NCBI RefSeq assembly: GCF_027797465.1
Contig: NZ_CP115608.1
Span: forward strand, 62,001-126,000
Reading direction: 5' to 3'
Source: Campylobacter sp. CN_NE2
Lineage (GTDB): Bacteria; Campylobacterota; Campylobacteria; Campylobacterales; Campylobacteraceae
DNA length: 64,000 nt
The notes below the pieces were generated by a model. That model made no database searches and was not told the origin of the DNA. It saw only the letters and a program-made list of their open reading frames with translations. The translations under genes and the position numbers were made by a program. The first letter of the stretch is position 1. Every line of letters starts with the position of its first letter. Below, one piece after another: positions 57,136-64,000 of the stretch.

Positions 57136-58047
57136 ATGTTAATTGCGGAAGTAAATGGAAAAAGAGTTCATGCTACAAAAGGAGCAAAAGGAATATGTCC
57201 TTGTTGCAAAGCAGAAGTAATTGCTAAATGCGGAGAAGTGAAAATGGCCCATTGGTCTCATAAATCTAAGAAAAACTGCGATTCTTGGCATGAAGTAGAG
57301 ACCGATTGGCATCGTATGTGGAAAAATTATTTTTCGGAAAATTGGCAAGAAATTATTAAATATGACCAAGAGACTGGCGAAAAACATATTGCCGATGTTT
57401 GCACGGAAAATGGATTTACATTAGAATTTCAGCACTCACCAATCAAGCCAGAAGAAAGGCTGTCTCGCGAACAATTTTATAAAAATATGAATTGGGTTGT
57501 TGATGGCACAAAGCTTAAAAATGATTATAAAAGATTTGAGAAAGGGATTGCGAAAAATGCAAGAACTATTTCTCAAATTAGATATATTGAACAAGAAGCA
57601 GGTGTTCAATATGGTTATAATTCTAGTGGTCAAGAGATTTTTCCTGTACAAGTTGGTAATCTTTTAGAAATTTCTTTTGCAGACGAATTATTACCTAAAA
57701 ATTGGCTAAATAGCAGTGTTCCGGTTGTTTTTGATTTTAAGGGATTAAATGAAATTAATGAGCCCAATGATTTAAGACAATCTGTTTTTTGCTTATTGCC
57801 TTTGAAAGATATTTTTCATAGATATTTAATTCAAATTCCAATTCAGTATTTTATTGAAACTGCCAAAAGTGGTTTGTGGGCAAATTTGGTTAATAATTGC
57901 GTAAATGAATTGCAGAAATTAATACAATACCGAAAACAAAGACAAAATATACAATCTCACAAAATGTATTATCGCAATGTTCCATTTGTTAGCTTTAAGC
58001 GTCGCCGTCCTAAATTAAAATCTCGCAAACCACCTAGACGATTTTAA
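57136..58047 (+). CDS. CoiA-like nuclease family protein
   Basis: A 303-residue protein resembling the CoiA/CoiA-like family. N-terminal treble-clef type zinc site: CPCC (residues 21-24) with HWSH (39-42). Then E-x-E-x-D-W (53-58) and the nuclease core ADVCTENGFTLEFQHSPI, where Asp87, Glu97 and Gln99 fit the D-E-x-Q pattern of PD-(D/E)xK enzymes. The C-terminus is strongly basic (KRRRPKLKSRKPPRRF). Family members act in competence or are associated with defence. I use ATG 57136; GTG 57121 is in frame and neither has a clear ribosome-binding site. The gene stands alone after the rRNA operon. Confidence 0.8.
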   Translation: MLIAEVNGKRVHATKGAKGICPCCKAEVIAKCGEVKMAHWSHKSKKNCDSWHEVETDWHRMWKNYFSENWQEIIKYDQETGEKHIADVCTENGFTLEFQHSPIKPEERLSREQFYKNMNWVVDGTKLKNDYKRFEKGIAKNARTISQIRYIEQEAGVQYGYNSSGQEIFPVQVGNLLEISFADELLPKNWLNSSVPVVFDFKGLNEINEPNDLRQSVFCLLPLKDIFHRYLIQIPIQYFIETAKSGLWANLVNNCVNELQKLIQYRKQRQNIQSHKMYYRNVPFVSFKRRRPKLKSRKPPRRF

Positions 58048-58202
58048 TTAGATAAATATAAATTTCATCGATTTCAATACCAAAATATAACTCATAATCT
58101 ATAAAATTTTTACAAATTTAACTAAATTTCTTTCAAATTTACCAAATTTTAAGCCATTTAAAGTTACGATTTAATTCTTAACTTTTCTTTAAAGGAGCAA
58201 AA

Positions 58203-58721
58203 ATGAAGTTTTCTAAAATTCTAGTTCTAGTTACGGCGGTGGCGAGTTTTGCGTTTGCGCAGATAAACCTTAACACAGCTACAAAAAAAGAACTTATGAT
58301 GCTACCAGGTATTGGTGCAGGGAAAGCAGAAGCCATCATAGAATATAGAAAATCAAATAAATTTGAAAGAATTGAAGATATAAAAAATATAAAAGGTATC
58401 GGAAATAAAAGATTTGAAATGCTAAAAGATGATTTGAGCGTTAGCGGCGAAACCGATACGACAAATTTAAAATCAGCTATCGAAAAAGAAAAAGCAAAAG
58501 CAGAAAGAAAGGCAAAAGCAAAAGCCAAAAAAACAGAAAAAAATGTCAAAAAGGCAAAAGATGAAGTAAAAGAAATGACAAAAGAAGCAAAAGATAGTAC
58601 CAAAAAGGCTAAAACCCAAACAAAAGAAAAAGTTAAAACAGTAAAAGAAAAATCAGAAAAAACTGCAAATAAAGCAAAAGACGAAGTAAAAGAAAGCACT
58701 AAAAAAGCAAAAAAAGACTAA
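58203..58721 (+). CDS. ComEA-like helix-hairpin-helix protein with lysine-rich tail
   Basis: A 172-residue exported protein: signal peptide KILVLVTAVASFAFA, then a ComEA-type double helix-hairpin-helix (INLNTATKKELMMLPGIGAGKA and IEDIKNIKGIGNKRF, in parts), residues 20-80, which binds double-stranded DNA. Residues 90-172 are an Ala/Lys/Glu tail with repeats such as KAKDEVKE and EVKESTKKAKK, resembling histone H1-like or LEA-like repeats. ComEA normally lacks such a tail. The role in DNA uptake is inferred. Ribosome-binding site AAAGGAG. Confidence 0.85.
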   Translation: MKFSKILVLVTAVASFAFAQINLNTATKKELMMLPGIGAGKAEAIIEYRKSNKFERIEDIKNIKGIGNKRFEMLKDDLSVSGETDTTNLKSAIEKEKAKAERKAKAKAKKTEKNVKKAKDEVKEMTKEAKDSTKKAKTQTKEKVKTVKEKSEKTANKAKDEVKESTKKAKKD

Positions 58722-58742
58722 TTTTTATCAATGAAATTTATA

Positions 58743-58779
58743 AATCTTGGCAAATTCAGACTTTAAATTTGCCAAGATT
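58743..58779. terminator. Terminator between ComEA-like gene and LysE exporter
   Basis: AATCTTGGCAAATT / AATTTGCCAAGATT, perfect 14 bp stem between convergent genes. Confidence 0.8.
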
Positions 58780-58794
58780 GCATTAGAATTTTTA

Positions 58795-59406
58795 TTACGA
58801 TAGTGTGAAAAATGTCTTATAAATCAAACTAAATGCGAAAAATACTAAAATCAAAGCCGAAATGTAGGCTAGCCACATCGCAACTCTGTGGCTAACAAAT
58901 TTGCGATTTTTATAAATCACAAGCGGAAATAGGCTAATCCACGAAAAAATTCCAAGAATAAGCCCAGCCAAAACTACGCCAAAGCTACCGCCGATTTTGG
59001 CAGTCGTAGCCGAAACACTTAACCAAAACATTATAACATAAGGGTTTAGCAAATTTAGCAAAAGCCCTTTTAGATAAATCGAAGCGTGAGAGCCGATTTC
59101 GTAGGTATTTACGCTTTTTGTTTTGATTTCATTTTTTGCACTTTTGAAAATACCCCACGCCATATAAAGCAAAAAACATGCCCCAAAAATGGCTAAAATT
59201 TTAAAAATGCTAGGCGAATTTAGCAGTTTTGCTACACCAAAAGCTGATAAAAGCAGAAAAAATGCGTCAGCACTCATCGCGCCAAGCCCCAAACAAAGTG
59301 CTTTTGTATAGCTTTTTAAAGCATAAGACATAATCAAAACATTGATAGGACCTATCGGCACACTAACGCCAAGACCTAGTAAAATTCCTTGTAAAAAAGC
59401 TTGCAT
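58795..59406 (-). CDS. LysE family amino-acid exporter
   Basis: A 203-residue inner-membrane protein with about six helices; start FLQGILLGLGVSVPIGPINVL (in parts: GVSVPIGPINVLIM) and LLNLLNPYVIMFWLSV are hallmarks of the LysE/RhtB family, which export amino acids or related compounds. Substrate unknown. ATG follows AGGGAGC. Confidence 0.88.
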   Translation of the reverse strand: MQAFLQGILLGLGVSVPIGPINVLIMSYALKSYTKALCLGLGAMSADAFFLLLSAFGVAKLLNSPSIFKILAIFGACFLLYMAWGIFKSAKNEIKTKSVNTYEIGSHASIYLKGLLLNLLNPYVIMFWLSVSATTAKIGGSFGVVLAGLILGIFSWISLFPLVIYKNRKFVSHRVAMWLAYISALILVFFAFSLIYKTFFTLS

Positions 59407-59744
59407 AAAGCTCCCTAAAATTGCAAAATTAAAGCGTGATTATATAATTTTTTAACTTAAATTTATAGTGGATATTTTTTTGAATTTTTACTAGTTTAAA
59501 TTTTTTAAATTTCAACGGACAAATTTTGACACTATTTTTAAAATTATTCCCTAAATTTGGGCTTAAATTTAAATAAATCAAATTTAGCCAAATTTCAGCA
59601 AATTCCCAAAACAGCGCACTTTTTTAATTTAAATTTCGACAATCCAAATTTTTTAAAATCCAAACGGACAATTTCTGACATTTTTATTCAGTAAAATTTT
59701 GCCAAGAAAATTAGAAAAATAAATTTCTTTTTAAGGAGTGCAAA
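59407..59744 (+). promoter_or_regulatory. Intergenic region with a duplicated promoter-like segment
   Basis: No reading frame. Two similar segments, centred on AACGGACAAATTTTGACA (59514-59531) and AACGGACAATTTCTGACA (59663-59680), 16 of 18 identical, each preceded by a TTTTTTAAA stretch, lie 149 bases apart. They may be duplicated regulator sites or promoters for the lyase-transporter genes. Confidence 0.5.
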
Positions 59745-61100
59745 ATGGCATCAGGTGTAGTAGATAGTAGAGTTTTTAGAGTTATGTTCGTCAGCGAAGA
59801 GATGAGAAAGATTTTCAGCGACGAAAACAAAGCGCAAAAATGGCTAGATACCGAAGCTGCTCTTGCAAGAGCGCAAGCAAAACTAGGCATTATCGAGCCA
59901 AGACGCGCCGAGCAAATCACAAAATTTGCCAAAGCCGAGCTTTTAGATTTAGACGCGATAGGTGAAAACTACAAAAGCTCTATCACAATCGTTCCTTTGC
60001 TAAAAGAATTTAAAAAGGTCTTTGATGATGATAGTGGCGAATTTGTGCATTGGGGTGCGACAAGCCAAGATATTATGGATAATGGTATGGTTTTGCAAAT
60101 CAAAGAAGCCTTACCGCTTATCAAAAAACTTTTAGAAAAAACCTACAAAGAAGCATTAAGAATTTCAGCCGAGCACAAAAACACCGTTATGGCTGGACGC
60201 ACACATGTAATACACGCTTTGCCTATTACATTTGGTTTTAAAACTGCAATGTGGGCGCAAGAAATTCGCAGAAGCCTTGATAGATTAAAAGAGATTACTC
60301 CAAGAGTTTTAGTTGGTCAATTAAGCGGAGCGGTTGGCACTATGGCGAGCCAAGAGGGCAAAGGCTTAGAAATGCAAAAACTTATGATGGAGGATTTGGG
60401 CTTAAATATCCCTGTGATTTCATGGCACCCAAGCAGAGATCACATGGCTGAGTATGTATCTACGCTAGCGATAATCGCAGGAACAATCGGACGCATCGCA
60501 AGAGAAATTTTAAGTCTTCAAAGAACCGAAATTTGCGAGGTTGAAGAGCCGTTTTTCATGGGAAAAGTAGGAAGCTCTACTATGCCACATAAACGAAATC
60601 CGCAAGTTTGCGAAGGCGTAATCGCTCTAACTAAAATTGTCCGCGCACAAGCACCTTTAATGGTAGAGGCTATGGAGTGCGAAAACGAGCGCGACTGGGG
60701 TTGCGAGGCGGTCGAGTGGGACGCAATTCCAAAAAGCTCTATTTTAATCGCAGGTGCGCTTGAAAAAATCAACGATATTTTAGAAAATTTACTTGTTTAT
60801 CCACAAAATATGAAAAGAAATCTCAACGCACTAAAAGGCGCAATGCTAAGCGAAGCCGTAATGCTACACCTAGGCGAAAAGCTTGGTCGTTTAACTGCGC
60901 ACGAAATCGTTTATGAAGTTTGTATGAAAGCCTTCACAGACGGCAAACCAGTAATCGACGATCTTTTAGAGCGCGAAGAGGTTAGTAAATATTTCACAAG
61001 AGCAGATTTAGAAGAAATCATGCAACCTGAAAAATATGTCGGATTGAGTGCTACTTTTGTAGATAGAGTTATCGAAGATAGTAAAAAATACTTCGGATAA
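59745..61100 (+). CDS. Class II fumarase/aspartase superfamily lyase (PurB/PcaB-like)
   Basis: A 451-residue lyase of the superfamily containing adenylosuccinate lyase, carboxymuconate cycloisomerase and EDDS lyase. It has the DTEAALARAQAKLG start, HWGATSQDIMD, GRTHVIHALPITFG with the catalytic His and the signature VGSSTMPHKRNPQV with the loop Ser. The start DSRVFRVMFVSEEMRKIFSDE is more like carboxymuconate cycloisomerase/aminopolycarboxylate lyases than standard PurB. It forms an operon with a DASS anion transporter (17 bases), which argues for a catabolic lyase that splits an imported substrate. Purine PurB remains an alternative. Confidence 0.85.
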   Translation: MASGVVDSRVFRVMFVSEEMRKIFSDENKAQKWLDTEAALARAQAKLGIIEPRRAEQITKFAKAELLDLDAIGENYKSSITIVPLLKEFKKVFDDDSGEFVHWGATSQDIMDNGMVLQIKEALPLIKKLLEKTYKEALRISAEHKNTVMAGRTHVIHALPITFGFKTAMWAQEIRRSLDRLKEITPRVLVGQLSGAVGTMASQEGKGLEMQKLMMEDLGLNIPVISWHPSRDHMAEYVSTLAIIAGTIGRIAREILSLQRTEICEVEEPFFMGKVGSSTMPHKRNPQVCEGVIALTKIVRAQAPLMVEAMECENERDWGCEAVEWDAIPKSSILIAGALEKINDILENLLVYPQNMKRNLNALKGAMLSEAVMLHLGEKLGRLTAHEIVYEVCMKAFTDGKPVIDDLLEREEVSKYFTRADLEEIMQPEKYVGLSATFVDRVIEDSKKYFG

Positions 61101-61117
61101 ATTTAAAAGGATAAGCT

Positions 61118-62521
61118 ATGAATAAGCTTACAAAAGGAATTCTAGTCATTGTTGTCGGAATACTTATATGGTTTTGTCCGCACCCTGAGGCTGTGAGTGA
61201 TCAAGCATGGCATCTTTTTGCCATAGTTTTTGCCACAATTTTAGGTCTTATTCTCCAACCGCTTCCAATAGGAGCGGTTGCGTTTATCGGCGTTACGGTT
61301 ACGATTTTAACCAAAACAATGAAACCAGCAGAAGCATTAGCTGGTTTTGGGAATTCGACTATTTGGTTGATCGTAAGCGCATATATGATAGCGCGCGGAT
61401 TTATCAAAACAGGGCTTGGTAGGCGCATTGCTTATAAAATCATCTCGCTTTTGGGAGATAGCACCTTAAAGCTAGGTTACTCCATCGTCATAAGCGATGC
61501 GGTTATCAGCCCTGCTATGCCAAGTAGTGGTGCTAGGGCTGGTGGAATTTTATTTCCTATCGTAAATTCGTTAGCTAAGGCGTTAGGTTCTGAGCCTGAT
61601 GAGGGAAGCAGAAAAAAGGCAGGAGCATATTTTATGCAAACGCTTTGGCAAGGAAACACCATTACAAATGGTATGTTTCTAACCTCTATGGCAGGAAACC
61701 CGCTGATTGCAAGCTTAGCGTTAAGCTCATTTGGTGTGGAGATTAGCTGGACATTGTGGGCGCTTGGTGCGATAGTTCCTGCAATTTGTTCGCTTATAAT
61801 AATCCCCTTTGTGCTTTATAAAATTTATCCGCCTGAGATAAAGGCGTTTCCACAAGGCAAAGAAATCGCAAAAGCCGAACTTGCAAAAATCGGACCTATG
61901 CAAAAAAGTGAAAAATGTATGCTAGGCGTTTTTATCGGCTCATTGCTTTTATGGGCAACCGGAAGCTTAACAGGCATAAATGCGACCAATGTCGGTATGA
62001 TAGCGGTTTGTGTTATGGTTGCTCTAAAAATTTTAGAGTGGAACGATGTAATCGGCGAAAAAGGCGCATGGGATACGCTAATGTGGATGGGTGCGCTAAT
62101 CGCACTTGCAGGCGGTTTAAATAAACTTGGCTTTATCAAGTGGTTTTCAGACACCGTAGCAGGCGGTATGGGCGATATAAACTGGATTTTGATAATGGGA
62201 ATTTTGCTTTTAATCTATGTTTATTCGCACTATTTATTTGCTAGTTTAACAGCGCACATTACTGCGATGTATGCGGCTTTTGGTGCAGTTGCTATCGCAG
62301 CGGGAGCTCCTAGCGTTTTCGTAGCGCTCGTGTTTGCTTATGCAAGCAATCTCATGATGCCAATCACCCACTACGGCGGTGCTCCTGGACCGATAATCTT
62401 TGGTGCAGGTTACAACACCCAAAACGAGTGGTGGAGACTAGGCTTTATCACAACGCTGATAAATCTGTTTATTTGGACGGTAATAGGCGGAATTTGGTGG
62501 AAAGTTCTAGGTTTATGGTAA
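61118..62521 (+). CDS. DASS family anion/dicarboxylate transporter
   Basis: A 467-residue membrane protein of the divalent anion:Na+ symporter or CitT-type antiporter family, with about twelve helices. Hallmarks are GFGNSTIWLIVSAYMIARGF, the SDAVISPAMPSSGARAGGI and GNTITNGMFLTSMAGNPL segments (substrate and ion site), and the repeated SHYLFASLTAHITAMY and SNLMMPITHYGGAPGPI. CitT/TtdT-like members exchange dicarboxylates. Expected substrate: an anionic compound that the lyase cleaves. Confidence 0.92.
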   Translation: MNKLTKGILVIVVGILIWFCPHPEAVSDQAWHLFAIVFATILGLILQPLPIGAVAFIGVTVTILTKTMKPAEALAGFGNSTIWLIVSAYMIARGFIKTGLGRRIAYKIISLLGDSTLKLGYSIVISDAVISPAMPSSGARAGGILFPIVNSLAKALGSEPDEGSRKKAGAYFMQTLWQGNTITNGMFLTSMAGNPLIASLALSSFGVEISWTLWALGAIVPAICSLIIIPFVLYKIYPPEIKAFPQGKEIAKAELAKIGPMQKSEKCMLGVFIGSLLLWATGSLTGINATNVGMIAVCVMVALKILEWNDVIGEKGAWDTLMWMGALIALAGGLNKLGFIKWFSDTVAGGMGDINWILIMGILLLIYVYSHYLFASLTAHITAMYAAFGAVAIAAGAPSVFVALVFAYASNLMMPITHYGGAPGPIIFGAGYNTQNEWWRLGFITTLINLFIWTVIGGIWWKVLGLW

Positions 62522-62524
62522 AAT

Positions 62525-62552
62525 AAAAGAGCGGATTTTTCCGCTCTTTTTA
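62525..62552 (+). terminator. Terminator after the transporter gene
   Basis: AAAAGAGCGG / CCGCTCTTTT, 10 bp perfect stem, followed by T. Confidence 0.9.
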
Positions 62553-62573
62553 ATTTTTAAATTTGGATTTTTC

Positions 62574-63533
62574 ATGGCAAATAAAAAAGTTTTTGAAATT
62601 TTGGAATTGCTTAAAGATTTCGTTAGCGGAAAAGAGATAATCATCGAGGATTATGCCCTACAAACAGGCATTTCAACCCGCACAGCCAGAAGATATGTAA
62701 AAGATCTGCGAGAGATTTTTGGCGAAGAATTTATCGCAAAACTCGCCAAAGGAAGCTATATCTGCAAAAATACAGAATTTTTCAAAACCTTTATCAGTCC
62801 CAACAAATACCAAAACGAAAGCGAAAAACTCATCGATTTGCTCCATATCATAAATCCCGGATTTAGTAAATTTTTGCCTTCTGCGCACAAAAAAGTCGAT
62901 GAGAAACTCGAAAAAGAGCTAAGCGAAATTTTTTTAATAAAAGGCTCACCGCACGAAAAAACGCCAAATTTAGATATTTTTGCCAAACTTCAACAAGCGA
63001 TTAAATTTAAAAAATATACAAATTTAAAATACGATAATGAAATTTTAAAAAATGTAAAAATTTTAAAGCTTATTTATTCAAAGGGAAATTGGTCTGTCGC
63101 AACGCTCAGGGATTGCGATAAAAACAGCGGTTTCGAGGTTTTAAGAGTAAATTTTATAGATGAGATTAGGTTGCTTAAAAACACTTTTTATACCGACAAA
63201 TACACAGAAAATTTTATACAAAATTTAGAAACATTTTTCGACGGATACAGAGCCGAGCCCTTTGTGGTGCGAGTGGCTATCTCGCCAAAAGTGGTTAAAT
63301 TTTTCGAGAAAAAGACATTTTTCGCTTCGCAAAAAATCACCGATGAAATTTTAGAAAATTTATGGCGAGTGGTCGAATTTACCATAAGTAGCGATGATAT
63401 GCTAATGCCACTAGCAAGGCGTTGGTTTCCTGATTTTGTAATACTTTCGCCGAAATCAACAAGGGATAAATTTGATAAATTAATTATGGATTATCTAAAA
63501 TTTGGGAAAAATTTAGGCAAATTTTTAAATTAA
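62574..63533 (+). CDS. WYL-type transcriptional regulator
   Basis: A 319-residue regulator with an N-terminal winged-helix of the HTH_11/DeoR type (IIEDYALQTGISTRTARRYVKDL) and a WYL-like middle domain (around WSVATLRDCDKNSGFEVLRV) followed by a WCX-like C-terminus. WYL regulators bind DNA and a ligand, often nucleotides or DNA ends. It could control the lyase/transporter genes, whose terminator lies just before it, or itself. The ligand is unknown. Confidence 0.78.
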   Translation: MANKKVFEILELLKDFVSGKEIIIEDYALQTGISTRTARRYVKDLREIFGEEFIAKLAKGSYICKNTEFFKTFISPNKYQNESEKLIDLLHIINPGFSKFLPSAHKKVDEKLEKELSEIFLIKGSPHEKTPNLDIFAKLQQAIKFKKYTNLKYDNEILKNVKILKLIYSKGNWSVATLRDCDKNSGFEVLRVNFIDEIRLLKNTFYTDKYTENFIQNLETFFDGYRAEPFVVRVAISPKVVKFFEKKTFFASQKITDEILENLWRVVEFTISSDDMLMPLARRWFPDFVILSPKSTRDKFDKLIMDYLKFGKNLGKFLN

Positions 63534-63660
63534 AAAATGAATGAAATTCACCTTGAATTTATATAAATTTTTACTAAATTTGGTAAAATATCCCTTTATT
63601 TAATTTTTTTTAATCAAATTTAGATAAAATTATTCCTAATTTTTAATGTAAGCGAGAAAA

Positions 63661-64000
63661 ATGAACTATTTTTTAGGCATAGATGTCGGTTCTACGACCG
63701 TAAAAACCGTATTACTTAACGAAGATTGCGAGATTATACACAAAAGCTATGATCGTCATTTTGCAAAGCCCAAATTTGCCGTAGCACAAACGCTTTCATT
63801 TTTAAAAGATAAATTTGCAAATTCGCAGTTTCGCGTGGCTATTACAGGCTCAGCTGGACTTGGCATTTCAAAAAGCTGTAATATCGACTTCGTTCAAGAG
63901 GTTTTTGCCACTTCGCTTGGCGTAAAAAAGGCATTTCCAAAAACCGATGTCGTTATCGAGCTTGGCGGAGAAGACGCTAAGATTTTATTTCTTACAGGCG
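63661..64000 (+). CDS. Acyl-CoA dehydratase activase, BadF/BadG/HgdC type (3' end outside window)
   Basis: The first 113 residues of an ASKHA-fold ATPase: FLGIDVGSTTVKTVLLNED is the phosphate-1 loop and ITGSAGLGISK plus VVIELGGEDAKILF the further motifs, of the family that activates 2-hydroxyacyl-CoA dehydratases by ATP-driven electron transfer through a [4Fe-4S] cluster. In epsilonproteobacteria the gene is often a large fusion with the dehydratase-like part; the length here cannot be seen. ATG 63661 follows GCGAGAAAA. Confidence 0.85.
   Translation, partial: MNYFLGIDVGSTTVKTVLLNEDCEIIHKSYDRHFAKPKFAVAQTLSFLKDKFANSQFRVAITGSAGLGISKSCNIDFVQEVFATSLGVKKAFPKTDVVIELGGEDAKILFLTG

Noticed and set aside
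58490-58720. Possible CRISPR or tandem DNA repeat in the lysine-rich tail
   Set aside because: The similarity is in the protein (KAK/KEK) and codons vary; no regular repeat-spacer pattern exists.
59745-61100. Simple annotation as purine biosynthesis PurB
   Set aside because: Operon with an anion transporter and N-terminal sequence resemble PcaB/EDDS lyase-type enzymes; kept as superfamily-level call.

Overview
The window is a chromosomal segment of a Campylobacterota (epsilonproteobacterial) genome, most likely a non-thermophilic Campylobacter. The reasons are the low GC content, the 16S rRNA sequence at 51491-53002, genes typical of the group (racR/racS, campylobacter-type malate:quinone oxidoreductase, nspC, mutS2), and promoters built as a T-run ending in TG directly before a -10 box. 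Several gene neighbourhoods match what I recall of C. jejuni: dnaJ-racR-racS-recR, guaA/uvrC, murC-small membrane protein-mutS2, and ileS-small membrane protein-gatA-guaB-xseB-nitrilase. The species cannot be named from the sequence alone. No IS element, prophage or CRISPR array is visible.

Layout. 1-8.1 kb: the 3' part of rpoC, a DoxX protein, a RelB/RelE-type toxin-antitoxin locus whose toxin carries an in-frame stop, a cysteine-rich Sel1-repeat secreted protein, then rpsL-rpsG-fusA. 8.1-9.3 kb: one unknown membrane-anchored gene bracketed by two copies of a palindromic repeat (GTAGGGTGGGC family, five copies in the window). 9.4-16.6 kb: flavin-reductase-like gene, dnaJ, RacRS two-component system, recR and two tandem periplasmic pentaheme cytochromes c. 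16.7-25.5 kb: murC, mutS2, a frameshifted methyltransferase, guaA, a tiny lipoprotein, an unknown gene and uvrC. 25.7-30.5 kb: a 1402-residue NIT-sensor hybrid kinase followed by a stand-alone receiver and tRNA-Arg. 30.6-34.7 kb: zinc metallopeptidase, an unknown exported protein bracketed by the same palindromic repeats, a lipoprotein and cinA. 34.8-42.6 kb: a tightly packed housekeeping run (ileS, small membrane protein, gatA, guaB, metX, xseB, degenerate nitrilase) with many 4-11 nt overlaps. 42.6-51.1 kb: a G-rich/hairpin element, ThiF-like and P-loop genes, mqo, an orphan TRAP binding protein, AEC transporter, ridA, a DUF2628-like membrane protein behind a T15 promoter, moaE/moaD and nspC. 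51.2-57 kb: one rRNA operon (16S, tRNA-Ile, 23S, 5S) with long RNase III-type processing stems. 57-64 kb: a CoiA-like nuclease, a ComEA-like protein with a lysine-rich tail, a LysE exporter, a lyase + DASS anion transporter + WYL-type regulator group, and the start of an acyl-CoA dehydratase activase.

How genes may work together. RacRS, the two pentaheme cytochromes, Mqo and the NIT-domain kinase all point to respiratory flexibility and sensing of electron acceptors such as nitrate or nitrite; this is inference from families and placement. The lyase, transporter and regulator at 59.7-63.5 kb look like an uptake-and-cleavage unit for an anionic substrate yielding fumarate or a similar acid. 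The best candidates for something undescribed are the palindromic repeats that bracket single cargo genes, the charge-segregated hybrid kinase, the CoiA-like/ComEA-like pair behind the rRNA operon, and the G-rich structured element at 42.7 kb.
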